Positions 1 to 11,175 of a DNA stretch of 64,000 nt are shown here, in pieces. The first letter of the stretch is position 1. Each line of letters starts with the position of its first letter. A program made the position numbers and the translations under genes. The stretch comes from Curvularia sp. ZM96 (taxonomy: Eukaryota; Ascomycota; Dothideomycetes; Pleosporales; Pleosporaceae): positions 3,100,001 through 3,164,000 of the forward strand of contig JAJGBQ010000003.1 in assembly GCA_022457065.1 (NCBI GenBank), given 5' to 3'. The notes under the pieces are model-generated. The model was given only the letters and a program-made list of their open reading frames with translations. It was not told where the DNA came from and made no database searches.

Positions 1-1
1 T

Positions 2-334
2 CCATATATGGCGCCCAACGGTCAACAGTACACACAACGCCAGGACGGCGCGTGGGCAGAACCGCCGCCCGTATACCACAACTCGGATGCTCCGCCCCAG
101 TACTTTGCGCCGCCGGCTTCGTCCAAGGTGAACCCCAATCAGCAGGCGCCCGTGTACGCCATGGAAATGGGCCAGTACGGAGGCCCCGCGCCACCACCAC
201 CAGCCCAGACGGGCCCGCAGCAAAGCGGCGTCGTGGGCGGATCCGAGGCACAGAATCAAGAGACACCGCAGCAATTGCCTCCTCGGCCGGCACAAGCCAA
301 GATTATGGGTGTGCTGGGCAGATTCAGGCGGTAG
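2..334 (+). CDS. C-terminal part of a proline/glutamine-rich protein with PPxY motifs (5' end outside window)
   Basis: The reading frame is open from the window edge to a TAG at 332-334, so only the last ~110 residues are seen and the ATG at 8 is probably internal. The tail is low complexity (Pro, Gln, Gly, Ala) and ends in a basic GRFRR. Two PPxY motifs are visible (PPVY and PPQY, about 20 and 30 residues after the ATG at 8). PPxY binds WW domains of Rsp5/Nedd4 ubiquitin ligases, so the protein is likely a ligase adaptor or a cargo under its control. The composition recalls fungal RCR (Congo-red resistance, chitin deposition) membrane proteins, but the membrane part lies upstream and the family call is a guess. 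Confidence 0.55.
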   Translation, partial: PYMAPNGQQYTQRQDGAWAEPPPVYHNSDAPPQYFAPPASSKVNPNQQAPVYAMEMGQYGGPAPPPPAQTGPQQSGVVGGSEAQNQETPQQLPPRPAQAKIMGVLGRFRR

Positions 335-669
335 ATACTGTGTGTAAATGTTATAAAAAAACAAGAACTCAAATGACAAAAAAAAACAAGTGTGGCTGGA
401 TCATGCATAGGTACCCATTCTACCTACTCCTTTTTGTATAATATATATGTAATGGCGCAGGAAAAGGGGGCGTCGTCGAACTGGTTGTATATGTACTTCA
501 CGCATGGCAAACAAAGCATTTTGGAGGAGAAGAAGGAGAAGCAAAATAACGGCATTCAAGTTTATTCATTTAGCGCTTTGGCTGAGAATCAAAGATTCGT
601 AACATTCGTAAGAAAGACATGTATGTATGGTGCATGGTATATGATTGTGAAGTGAAAGGTTCCGTCAAA
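335..669. other. Intergenic, convergent 3' ends
   Basis: AT-rich spacer between the end of the PPxY protein and the stop of the minus-strand gene. It holds A-runs and TATAATATATATG-type sequence typical of fungal 3' ends and nothing else I can name. Confidence 0.6.
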
Positions 670-1485
670 TCAGTCAATGTCCATGGCGTCTCCGTCCTCT
701 GCTGCCTGGACTGGGGGTATATTACTGTTCATGGTGCTAGCCGGTGTTGTTGGTGTCAGTGGAGTTGAACTACTACTATTACTCCTCGTTGCAAAGACGC
801 TCGCAGGCTCCGTGACGGGATTCACCTGCCGATCTCGTATCCGCTGTCTCGTCTCGACAATCGCCTTGCGCACATTATCCTGTGCCTCGGGGACAGTCAG
901 ACTCGTCGGTACGTTGTACAGCACCATCTGGTTATGCTCTGTAGGCGTAGGCTCCGGGCCGCGTAAGATGTGCGTGGGTATCTTTGAAAGATGCTTTTCA
1001 ATGTCGGAGAGGAAAATGGGGTTCTCTTCGTCCGACTCGATGTCGCTGAGCTCGGCACTTAGGTCGGAAATGTAGACCCGGTGCGGTGTGTCTTCGACTT
1101 CCATTGTGTCGTCTTGAGCTCGCGGCTTGCGGTCGCGTTTGGGGCGGGATGAGGAAGTGAAGGCAAGCGGGTCCGCACCAGAGACGGCATGCTGGGTGGG
1201 TGATGATAGGACAGGAGAGCCATTCGCGGCTTGTGAAGAGCCTGGGACGGGAATGTAAAGGCGCGTGCCATTGTTGTCGACTGTGAAGATGCGGTCAGCA
1301 TTGTGTTGCAAGTACACCCGGGAACAAGACGACATACCGAGATTCAGCAGGTCGAAGCGCTTGCTCAGCCGCTGCTCGTTCTCGAGCGAGCCGTCGGCAG
1401 GCCTCTTTCTACCGTGCGGCGCATTCTGGTGCTGCGCGTGAGGAGCGGTCCTGGCTTGGCTACTGTGCGCTACGACTTGCGCCAT
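670..1485 (-). CDS. Conserved-looking acidic hypothetical protein, 271 aa
   Basis: Single-exon frame from ATG at 1485 to TGA ending at 670. I do not recognise the family. The N-terminus holds basic clusters (GRKRP, PKRDRKPR) that would serve as nuclear localisation signals. The middle (about residues 55-190) looks folded, with the motif FTVDNNGTRLYIPVPG near residue 70 and an acidic stretch rich in Ser, Asp and Glu around residues 140-160. The C-terminal third is Ser/Thr-rich and ends in DAMDID. There is no signal peptide or membrane segment. It faces AlaRS head to head across about 300 bases, so the two may share a promoter. A nuclear regulatory protein is a reasonable guess only. Confidence 0.6.
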   Translation of the reverse strand: MAQVVAHSSQARTAPHAQHQNAPHGRKRPADGSLENEQRLSKRFDLLNLGMSSCSRVYLQHNADRIFTVDNNGTRLYIPVPGSSQAANGSPVLSSPTQHAVSGADPLAFTSSSRPKRDRKPRAQDDTMEVEDTPHRVYISDLSAELSDIESDEENPIFLSDIEKHLSKIPTHILRGPEPTPTEHNQMVLYNVPTSLTVPEAQDNVRKAIVETRQRIRDRQVNPVTEPASVFATRSNSSSSTPLTPTTPASTMNSNIPPVQAAEDGDAMDID

Positions 1486-1791
1486 GCATGCATCGCAACC
1501 TCGATGTGACTTTCTCGGCTCAGGGTTCGCAGTAGAGAGATCGATGACGGCAGAAACGAGATCAGGGCCGAGAATAAGCGGTGGTGAGATGTACGAAGAG
1601 TCGTGATCCTGGCCGATCGGGTCTGGTCAGGGTCGTTGATATAACCTATAAGGGCACTTGGCGCACCTGCGTGAAGCTTCGAGAACAGAGCGAAAGCGCA
1701 GCCCCGCACTCGGCTGCGCTGCCTGCAGCTCGGCGCCCGCCCGCCGCCGCCGCCGCCCACCCACGCACCCACAGTTTGGCCCGGTCAGTGA
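1486..1791. promoter_or_regulatory. Shared intergenic promoter region between the 271-aa gene and AlaRS
   Basis: About 300 bases separate the ATG of the minus-strand gene (1485) from the first in-frame ATG of AlaRS (1792). The plus-strand half is CT/CCG-rich, as in many fungal housekeeping leaders. No TATA box is evident. Confidence 0.4.
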
Positions 1792-1947
1792 ATGCTGCCA
1801 CGAACGATAGCGGCCGCCCCTCTGACTCACCCACGGGCACGAGTCTCCCATCGAGGCCGACTGCTGCGACCCTCCCTGTCGTCCTTCTCCCGCACTCCCT
1901 TCCCCTTCGCCCTCGCCGCCTCGCTCACCACCGCGCCCGCCGCCACC
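1792..1947 (+). other. In-frame upstream extension of AlaRS: probable mitochondrial presequence
   Basis: An ATG at 1792 is in frame with the AlaRS start at 1948 and adds 52 residues. The extension has seven Arg, many Ser and Ala, and no Asp or Glu, the composition of a mitochondrial targeting peptide. The 1792 ATG has T at -3 (weak), while the 1948 ATG sits in GCCACCATG (near ideal), so leaky scanning would make mostly the cytosolic form and some mitochondrial form. In yeast one gene, ALA1, supplies both compartments through alternative starts, so this is expected biology reached by a different start codon. Confidence 0.7.
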
Positions 1948-4900
1948 ATGTCGCTCGCCAACGAGAAGCACGAATGGGGCGCTGTCCGCGTGCGCCAGAC
2001 GTTCCTCGACTACTTCAAGGAGCGCGGCCATACCTTTGGTACGTTCGGGCACTCCAATGCCCCGGTTCACGCCCGCTGACCACGCTCTGCTGCAGTCCCC
2101 TCGTCGTCGGTCGTGCCCCTCTCAGACCCCACCCTGCTCTTCACCAATGCGGGCATGAACCAGTACAAGGCCATTTTCCAAGGCACCATCGATCCCTCGT
2201 CCGACTTTGCCCAGCTCAAGCGCGCCGCAAACTCGCAAAAGTGCATTCGCGCCGGCGGCAAGCACAACGACCTCGACGATGTCGGCAAGGACAGCTACCA
2301 CCACACCTTTTTCGAGATGCTGGGCAACTGGAGCTTTGGCGACTACTTCAAGAAGGAGGCCATTGGCTTCACCTGGGAGCTGCTCACAAAAGTCTACGGC
2401 ATCGACCCCAAGCGCCTCTACGTCACCTACTTTGAGGGCACCGCCGAGCTCGAGCCCGACCTCGAGGCCAAGGAGCTCTGGCTCAAGGCCGGTGTCCCCG
2501 AAGACCACATTCTGCCAGGAGATATGAAGGACAACTTCTGGGAGATGGGCGATCAGGGCCCATGCGGGCCTTGCTCAGAGGTGCACTATGATCTGAGGGA
2601 GCCCGAGAACGGCCAGTACAGGAATGCGGCTTCGCTTGTCAACATGGACGACCCAGAGGTCATTGAGATCTGGAACAACGTCTTTATGCAGTACAACCGC
2701 GAACCCGACCGATCGCTGCGGCCGCTGCCCAACAAGCACATTGATACAGGCATGGGATACGAGCGTCTTGTCTCGGTGCTGCAACACAAAAAGTCAAACT
2801 ACGACACTGATGTCTTTACCCCGCTGTTCCAGAGGATACAGGAGATTACCGGAGCGCGGGAATACAGGGGCAAGTTTGGTGATGAGGACCCAGATGGCAT
2901 CGACACTGCCTACCGAGTCATCGCCGACCACGTCCGAATGATGAGCTTCGCAATTGCCGACGGTGGTGTCCCAAACAATGTTGGCCGAGGCTACGTCGTA
3001 CGTCGAGTGCTGCGAAGAGGCGCCCGCTATGCGCGCAAGTACTTTGCCTGCGAGATTGGCGACTTCTTCTCCAAGATTGTCCCCACATTGGTCGACCAGA
3101 TGGGCGACATGTTCCCCGAAATCAGGAAGAAGCAGCAGGATATCATTGAAATCCTGGACGAGGAAGAGAAGGCTTTCGCCAAGTCGCTGGATCGCGGTGA
3201 AGTCATTTTCGAAAAGTATGCGCAAAAGGCAAAGACAAAGGGATCAGATGAGCTGCCAGGAGACGACGTTTGGCGGTTGTACGATACCTACGGTTTCCCT
3301 GTCGATCTGACCAAGCTCATGGCTGAGGAGCGGGGCTTGAAGATCAAGGACGAGGAAGTCGAGGCGGCACAGGAAAAGGCTCGCGAAGCCAGCAAGGGCG
3401 ACAAGAAGGCGGCTGGTCTCCTTGTCAAGCTTGACGTGCACGACCTCGGCGCGCTTGAGAACATGCCAGAAGTTCCCAAGACGGACGATTCTCCCAAGTA
3501 CGGTCGCGAAAACATCACGGCCGTCATCAAGGCCATATATCACAACAAGAAGTTCCTCAAGAGCACTGCCGAGGTACCGGCGGGCGAGCAATTCGGTGTC
3601 CTGCTCGACCGTACAAACTTTTACGCTGAGCAGGGTGGTCAGGAGTACGATACTGGAAAGCTGTTGGTTGATGGCGAGGCTGAGATTAGTATCGAGAACG
3701 TGCAGGTATACGCCGGTTATGTGCTTCATACCGGCTATATCAAGTACGGAGAGCTGAGTGTAGGCAGCGAGGTCATTGCTGAGTTCGATGAGCTACGGAG
3801 ACACCCCATCCGCAACAACCACACCGGCACACACGTCCTCAACTACGCCCTTCGCGAGGTTCTCGGCAACGAAGTCGACCAAAAGGGATCGCTCGTTGCA
3901 CCAGAGAAGCTGCGTTTTGACTTCTCACACAAGGCTGGACTGTCCGATGCGGAGCTTGACAAGGTGGAGAGCATCTCGTCCAAGTACATCAAGGATGATG
4001 CCCAGGTATATGCCATGGATGTACCGCTTGCGTCTGCAAAGGAAATCCGAGGTGTACGTGCCGTTTTCGGTGAGACATACCCTGACCCAGTCCGTGTCGT
4101 CTCGGTCGGTGTGCCTGTCGAGGAGCTCCTCAAAGATGTCAAGAACGAAAAGTGGGAAAAGGTTTCAGTCGAGTTCTGTGGTGGCACCCACGTGCTCAAG
4201 ACGGGCGAAATCAAAGAGCTTGTCATTCTCGAGGAATCCGGTATCGCTAAGGGCATCCGCCGTATCGTCGCAGTAACAGGCCAAGACGCATACAACGTAC
4301 AGCGCATTGCCGCCGAATTCCAAGAACGCGTCGAGAGCATGGGCAAGATGCCCTTTGGACCTCAAAAAGAAGCCGAAGCAAAGAAGATTGGCGTCGAGCT
4401 CAACAACCTCACCATCTCCGCCCTTGCAAAGAGCAAGCTGCGCGAACAGTTTGCCAAGATCCAGAAGAGCATCTTGGACGAGCAAAAGGCTGCCGCAAAG
4501 GCAGACAACAAGCGCGTTCTTGACGAGGTGACCAAGTTTTTCGAGGACGAGTCCAACAAATTCATGGTCAAGAAGCTCGACTGGTCGAGCAACGTCAACA
4601 AGGCTATCAGTGAAGCCATCAAAACTGTTTCTGGACCGAAGAGCGCGCTCAAGGATCGCTCGCTATATCTCTTTTCTGCGTCGCCGGAGGAGGGTAAAGT
4701 CGTGCATGGATGCTACGTCAGCGAGGTAAGTCATTGTCATTCCCAGAATACCAAAAAAAAGAAACAGAGCAACATACTAACACAACCAAATACAGTCGTT
4801 CAAAAACGCAGGCGCAGACGGCCCCAAATGGGCTTCCGCCGTCACTCCCATTATCGGTGGTAAGGCTGGTGGCAAGCCTGGTGCCCAGACGGCGATTGGC

Positions 4901-4975
4901 CAGGGTACAAATGCGGATAAGGTTGATGAGGGCGTCGAGGAGGCCAGGAAGTGGATCGAGGGGTTTAAGATCTAG
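1948..4975 (+). CDS. ALA1: Alanyl-tRNA synthetase
   Basis: Charges tRNA-Ala with alanine for translation. Exons are 1948-2038, 2096-4725 and 4796-4975; the joined frame is 966 aa, the usual length for a eukaryotic enzyme. The first intron splits the conserved HTFVPSSSVVPLSDPTLLF region of the class II catalytic core (TNAGMNQ follows, residues ~50-60). The editing domain shows the HxxxH zinc motif in NNHTGTHVLN (around residue 600) and CGGTH (around residue 720). The C-terminal C-Ala region ends GGKAGG..AIGQGTN..WIEGFKI, as in other eukaryotic AlaRS. The start at 1948 is chosen for its strong context and match to cytosolic enzymes; a longer form from 1792 is described separately. Confidence 0.97.
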
Positions 4976-5373
4976 GCTTGTTTTGTTGGAAGAAAGAAGA
5001 CAAAGAAGAATACCTTATAGATAGATGAATTATGGACGCATAGTCTGATATTAAACTGGATTGGTGAATTCATGTGATGTATATGTGTATATGGGGTCTA
5101 GGCAAATGCACGTCATGTCGAGTGAAAGAATGAAAAGTATCATGACGGTAGTTGATAGTCGAGCAAAAGGGGGGCATCACAAGTTTTCTAGCCTGAAGCG
5201 CACATAAAAGTCAAACGTCGTTCTTGTATATCTCAATTCACTCAACTCCACGCAAAGCACGACCAAAACACCAGACACGAACAAGACAAAAAAAAAGACG
5301 CAATGTATTTCGAATCATTCTACAATATATACCTCTACCTCTACCTTTCCGCCCTCAGTCTTCCCAACTCCCC
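4976..5373. other. Intergenic, convergent 3' ends
   Basis: Spacer between the AlaRS stop and the stop of the minus-strand phosphoesterase. AT-rich 3' flank sequence; no gene, repeat or RNA recognised. Confidence 0.6.
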
Positions 5374-7402
5374 CTATCCCCTCCAAACCAACCAAACATA
5401 CCACAAGCCCCCGCACAGCACCACCCTCCCCAAACTACTCTTTACCTCGTACCAAAAAAGTCCTAGACCCGACCTCTTCTTCCTACCCCCTTGTTTCATC
5501 GTTTTCGTACCAGCTACGTCTGGATAATACACTGCCGCCTTCGCTCTATCGTGCTCCAGCACATTACTCCTTGTTTGAGCGCGGGTAGAGCGGACAGAAG
5601 GGTTGTTGGCACTGCGTTCGGACGAGGTGGAGGAATGCGACGAGTGCGATTCGTACGTGCTGTTGTTTAAGTATTGTGCGTGGGATTTTTCGTGTTCGGC
5701 CGAGGACATGGAGGAGGGAGAAGATGTTGAGGCGAGGGGGAGGAGTGGTATATCCGTGGTTTCGGTATTGGCGGGAGAAAGAATGCCGCTGGTGATTAGG
5801 GCAGCGCGGAGGACGAGAAGGAGTAAGGTGAGGCCGAAGAGGAGGCCGTACTTTATAAAAGTGCCGATTTGGTCGGGGAGAATGCAGAGTTTTGTCTGGA
5901 CGGTCTTGCTTGCATCACCGCTCTTTGGGTTGCCGTGCGTGTCAACGGGGTTCCAGAGACTGAGCATTACGATGCCGGGGAGACGGACGCCCATGGCCCA
6001 GCTGATGCTCTTGACGGTAATTTCTCTGATGCCGCCGCCGCCGCTTGCATATGCTCTGTGTACTACCTCGCAATAGTCGTGGTCGTCGCCCGAAAAGGCA
6101 TATCGTATATCTCCCACTTTTTCGGCAATGTCGGCTGTAATCTCGCGGTTGAGCACGTTCTGGTATTGGTATCCGCCGCGCACGGCAATGGCATTACGGT
6201 CGTCGTGTTCAAGCGGCGGCTGTCCCGGCGGAGGAGGAGTCGGGGGCCAATGTTCACGAAGAGGGCCACAGGGCGTCCCTGGTGGTCGGTAGAGTGGGAC
6301 GTGTGAGAGGAGAATGGTCGGAAACTCAGTCACCTCGTCGTCTGCATGTGGGAGCTGAGACTTTGCCAGGTCCTCCAGTTTGACTTCCTGGTGAGGCATT
6401 TGTGGATATGGCCTCAGACCCTGCTGGGTGCGTAATTCGCGCTGCACAAGCCGTCTCTTTCGCTTCTTCGCATCCTCGAGGAAGTCTTTGGTGGGGCGCC
6501 AGATGTGTTCGACTTGCTGCGGTGAATCCTGGCCCAGCGCACTCAGCGATAAACTGTCAATAGAGACAAAGGTGTGGTTTGCAATGACATCGATCCGGTT
6601 TCCGTCGCCAAAGTAAGCATTGAAGCGGTTTCTGACCCCAATCTGAACGCCCTTTGCGAATCCCAGGTCGTGATTACCGGGCAAACTGCTGATCAGCTTC
6701 CGTCCTGGTTGTCCAGGCCGGGGGTCCATGCCTCCATCGCCCCAGTGCTTGAAAAACAGGTCGCTGAAACGCATATACTCCTTCTGCCAAAAGTCATTTC
6801 CATATTTCCGGTATTGCTCCTCGGGCGACTTTGTTGTGCGTGTCGACCACTCACGACCGCCGTCAAAGAGGTCACCGAGGAAGAAGATGGTATCGGGATA
6901 CAGAATGGTTTGGAAGCGCGAGTATGTTCTCCGCAGATAGAGATCTGTGTATTTGTAGGCCAGGGGATTCAGAGGCCACGGGCGGCCAGGATACGTATGC
7001 GGGTCGATGAGCTGCGGGTCGGCGACGAAGATGAGCCTGTGGGGGTTTGCATCAGCTTCCTGTATGCCACTGTTAGCTTTGCGCATATTTTGTTCATCAA
7101 TCGCACTGCATCCGTACCCAGTCCTCCCATTTGTCCCAATGGCAGCTGTCTACAGCGCTGTTGAATACGCCTCGCTCGCCCCAGTACAAGACAACCCACC
7201 ACACTACGACCAGCGCATTCGCAAGTGTGACGAGCTGTCTGAGACTCCAATTCGAGTTCCGCAAGGCATTCCTCCTCTCCTGCACGGCAGGTCGTATCCG
7301 GTACAAGAAGAATGCCCTCGCTAGTCTCCAGGCTTGGTATGTTAAACTCTCTGGCTCAGAGTATGCGCCGACAGGAACGCCATACTCGTCGTATGTCGTC
7401 AT
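5374..7402 (-). CDS. CDC1: Cdc1/Ted1/PGAP5-type metallophosphoesterase, membrane protein
   Basis: Exons on the minus strand are 7402-7118 and 7059-5374, giving 656 aa. Exon 1 encodes a cytosolic N-terminus and a membrane segment (about residues 54-75). The phosphoesterase domain carries the metal-ligand motifs in order: ADPQLID, GDLFDGG, GNHDLG, LSHVPLY and GDDHDYC. Two further hydrophobic stretches lie near the C-terminus (ALITSG region and the last ~20 residues). The family (yeast Cdc1 and Ted1, human MPPE1/PGAP5) are Mn2+-dependent enzymes that trim ethanolamine phosphate from GPI anchors in the ER/Golgi. The link to this family is firm; choosing Cdc1 over Ted1 is less so. The Ser-rich stretch before the last membrane segment is likely disordered. 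Confidence 0.88.
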
Positions 7403-7727
7403 TGTCTGTTAGAAAAGAAAGGGAATAACCGGCGCAGCATTTTGGGGTTCAAAAGGTCATGTGCGAAGGAGGCTAAACGCTGGTAGTCATTGTGCTAGGG
7501 ACTTGTTCGAGGGGGAAGAGTTGTGGCATTCGTGGTCTGGGGAAATTGCGGCCAGGGTCCAGGACCAGCTTGCGGTCGCTCTATGCGGGCGCATTACAGG
7601 CTAGTCTTCACAACCTATGCACACATTACAGCATACTGATCAAAGCACAACATTTTCAAGACGGTTATGAACAACTAAATGATATCATTTCACAAACAGG
7701 CTAGAAGTACAGACAACAATGCAAGCT
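7403..7727. other. Intergenic: phosphoesterase promoter and fumarate reductase 3' flank
   Basis: Both neighbours run on the minus strand, so this ~325-base spacer must hold the promoter of the Cdc1-type gene and the 3' end of the fumarate reductase transcript. No recognisable motif. Confidence 0.5.
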
Positions 7728-9859
7728 CTAGTATTCTAGAGTGACCTTTTGGCCCTTCACCCTTCCGATCACAATTTCAGGTGCGTACTTGGGAATGACC
7801 TCGTCGTCGTGCAGCATCTCGAACTCCTCCGACGCGTCCTTGCCCATGTGGCTAAAGAGCGCCTGAGGGCCACCTGGGTGCTCGTCTGTCCAGTTGGTGA
7901 CGTCCATGACGATACCCTTGACGGCAATCCACAGGTCGTCCTTCTTGTTGTGCTTGGCAACCTCCTCGAGCGTGAACTCCTTGTCAGGAATGGTGAACTT
8001 TTGAGGGGCGTTGGGCTTGGAGACCTTGCCGGGGTCATTTGAGTCGGCTTTGCTGGACATGACCGGGGCAGCGGACGCCTGCTTCTGTTGTGCAACGGGG
8101 TCTGCCGAGCTGACACCAGTCTGGGAGCTGCTGACACCGTTACCCCACTCCACCGAGACCTTTCCAGGCTGCGATGGGTCAATGTGGAGCGAGATTTGAC
8201 CGAGACGAGATACTGCAGCACCGCCGGCCTTGTTGAGTGCCTGCTGGAACAGGTACTTGGATGCAGACTCTCCAGCCACGCGACCGTAGACGACGCAGCC
8301 GAGGAGCGAGGAGCCACCAAGACGGTTGGCACCGTGGACACCACCAGCAAGCTCACCGCAGACGTACAGACCCTCGAATGGCTCGCCATTGGAGTTCAAG
8401 CATTGTGCCTGGTCGTTGATCTCGATACCACCCATGGTGAAGTGGAGCACAGGCTCCATTTGCGCAACGTGGAAGGTGTCGTTGATGTCAAAGGGCATGT
8501 TGTGGAAGTACTTCTTGTTCCACTCATCCTTCTTCTCACCCTTGGCAATGGCGTTGTAGCTCTGGAACTCGGCCTGGAGCTCCTTCTCGCTCACGCCAAT
8601 TTCCTTAGCAAGCTCCTTGCCGGACATCTTCTTCATCAGGCCACGGCCGGAGTAGTGCCTGGTGTGGAAGTCGAGGACGTTGGATGCTTTCGAGTTGAGC
8701 ACGAGGCGGATGGGCCAGTTGCCCTTGTCCTTCTCGCCCCACATCATGCCGGAAACGTAGTCACGGTGGCCAAGGTCGTCGCAGAAGCGCTTGCCCTTGT
8801 TGTTGAGGAGGATACCGCCCTCACCACGGAGAGCTGAACATGTCAGCAGGTAATGAGTGAGGTTTGATAGTGCATGTACATACCTTCGGCAGCCAAAAAC
8901 TTGGTCTTGGCCTTGGGGTCCTTGGGGTCAACGAGACCAGTGGGGTGGACCTGAACCTTGTCCATGTCGATGCCGTTGGCGCCAATCTTCATGAGCATCT
9001 TGTGTCCGTCACCGGTGGCGTGAGCACCGTTGGTGGTAGAGAGGTCGTAGGTGTCTGGCCTCCACTTCTTCAGAAGAGAATCCTCTGTGAAGTCGGCGGC
9101 GTAACCACCAGTAGCCAGGATGACGGGGCCCTCGATCGTTGTCTCCTCGCCGTTGAAGGTGTATGTGACACCGGTGGCGCGGTTGCCCTCGGTGTTGACC
9201 TTGGTGACCTTGGCCTTCTTGACGAGCTGGACGCGCTCGGGCTCTTGCTCGGCGAGCTCCTCAAATCGCTGCATAAGAGCGTATGTGATGGCCATGCCGG
9301 GGAACTTGGCATCGTGGCCACGGTGGGTTCGGGGCTGGGAGTGACCGCTGTAAGTTTGTCAGTATATACATCCAAGGTCGGCTATTACGGGAGAACTCAC
9401 CCCAACCGCGAAACGAGAGTCAGGTCAAGGTTGAAGACATCCATCAGCCACTCGACGGCGGCGGCCGACTTGTAGGTGAGGACCTTGATCAGGTCTGGGC
9501 GCGCCTTGTCACGCGCCGACTTGAGTGTGTCATCGTAGAACTGCTTGACGCTGTCGCCAATACCGGCGTCAACCTGTGTCCTGGTGAGAGCACCGTTGAT
9601 TCCCGATGTGGCCTTGGTGGAGTTGCCTCCCATAAAGTCTGGGGCGAATCAGCCTATGCGCGCATGGAACGTACAAACGGAAGAAACTCACTGTTCTTGT
9701 CGAGGAGAACAACATTGCCTCCAGCAAGGTAGATGGTGTGAGCAGCGCTCAAGCCGGACACTATAGGCGTTGTCAGTCATGCGCATGATGGGCGGCGTGA
9801 TACGGCGGCGAAGATGGTTACTTACAGCCAGCACCGACAACAATGACTCTCTCGGGCAT
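7728..9859 (-). CDS. Fumarate reductase (flavoprotein) fused to a C-terminal cytochrome b5 domain
   Basis: Five minus-strand exons: 9859-9826, 9760-9692, 9638-9401, 9347-8884, 8833-7728; total 636 aa. The N-terminus VIVVGAGLSGLSAA is the FAD dinucleotide-binding fold, split by the first intron. FMGGNSTKATSGING (~35-50) and the H/R-rich catalytic stretch GHSQPRTHRGHDAKFPG follow, then the RLGGSSLLGCVVYGR motif of the flavoprotein C-terminus. The family (yeast Osm1/Frd1) reduces fumarate to succinate and reoxidises FADH2/NADH when oxygen is short. The last ~80 residues are a cytochrome b5 domain with EHPGG as the first haem ligand; this fusion occurs in filamentous fungi. From the 9859 start the protein begins directly in the FAD fold with no targeting signal; a longer version is described separately. 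Confidence 0.92.
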
Positions 9860-10006
9860 GATGATGGAATGCAGATACAAAACAAGGGGGCAAAAACACA
9901 AGATGAGTGAGAGTCTGGAGAGCAAGAGGAAAAGTCTGGGGGACCGGCTTCTGCTTTGTACGCAAGCAACTTGTGCCTCGGAAGTGGAGAAGACGCTAAC
10001 CCGCAT
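9860..10006 (-). other. In-frame N-terminal extension of fumarate reductase: probable ER signal anchor
   Basis: An ATG at 10006 is in frame with the 9859 start and adds 49 residues. The extension has an Arg/Ser-rich first half followed by a hydrophobic run (LSLILCFCPLVLYL) immediately before the enzyme. Both ATGs have purine at -3 (G at 10006, A at 9859). Yeast Osm1 makes separate ER and mitochondrial proteins from alternative starts, so two localised forms here are plausible. The existence of the frame is seen; its use is inferred. Confidence 0.5.
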
Positions 10007-11175
10007 GTCTCGCCCCGGTCGGCGGCGGGCGGATCCAATCAGGCGGCGCGTGTTTGTAGGGCCAAAGCGCGAGCCTCAAGCATTGCAAGCAACCTGGCGT
10101 CATCTATTTCCCAGCCGGCGTCTGACGACTTGTGCCTGTTGCATGTGAAGACGGCGCTGCATCGTGGGAATCGCCCGCATGACAGATTTCCACGCCGTCT
10201 GGTTGGTGGGTTGCGCCCGGCGCAGTGCAGCGTACCCAGCGGACGGCCGGCCGAGGAACTGGGGCTTGCAGGCGGAAACCTGGGGCAAGTCACGCGTGGG
10301 AGACGTCGCTGGCATGTGAAGGCTTGGGAAGTGCCACGCATGCAACGTGAGAACCATGTCTAGCCTCATACTCTTCAAACATCAATAACAATATAGCCCG
10401 TCTCTGCGTGCTTCAATTGCTTCAAGGTATTGCATTCAGTTGTTGAATTCTCGCGAATCTCACGATGCTGCTTTGGGTAACTGGCCGCGATAGTGTCAAA
10501 GACCGATCGGCTTTTGCTCATACCCACGACCAACCAGCGGGCGGCCTTGCCGTCTGAAGAGTTCGAGGCCACAGTCGTGTCATTAGACTTTGTTCTATAC
10601 TGACTTTTCTTTCGTCTCACCCTGGTTGAGGTGTGTTGTGTTCCTGCATCGGAGTAGTCGATATAGGCTATATGCTTCCTCGGCACAGCTCGTGCCGACG
10701 AGCGCAGTACAGTCAAACAGCAAAGCAATGATGGATGATGGAGGGGAGCTGTTCTATTCACACCTCATGAGTGGATCTAATAATGGCCAACAATCGATCA
10801 GCGAAGAACGGACACTCCTTACCTGCTCATCAGCCAGAGTTGGGATTACCGCGATGGGCGAACGGATGACTCGGGTCAAGGTTACTCAGTGCGATAAACC
10901 ATACACCCATATAACCATTGAACATGAAAACTCCCAACATAAGATTCTAGAACTCCAATCATATACTGCCTACTAGAGCGCACCAATGCCAGCATTGCAT
11001 AATTGCCCGACCTGGCATCATTGGCGTCATACATTTGCTTCGCCCGGATATTGCAGGAATTGGCGACTCAACGCCGCTCCTGGTCTCGTCGGCAGGTAAG
11101 ACGGCTTGTCCACCCGACCCTCCACATATCCGACTCTCCACATATCAGCCACCACTATCTTCGGAGAGACCTCGC
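10007..11175. other. Intergenic: fumarate reductase promoter and copper transporter 3' flank
   Basis: About 1.2 kb. The part next to 10006 must hold the fumarate reductase promoter and is GC-rich; the rest turns AT-rich toward the copper transporter stop. Short frames occur on both strands, but none shows a domain or splice structure I can support. Confidence 0.5.

Noticed and set aside
8088..8837. 249-codon plus-strand frame opposite fumarate reductase
   Set aside because: It lies antisense to a well-supported coding exon. Its Leu/Val/Gly-rich composition is the expected mirror of that exon.
10375..10761. 128-codon minus-strand frame between fumarate reductase and the copper transporter
   Set aside because: No family resemblance, and no intron or promoter context. 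Kept as intergenic.
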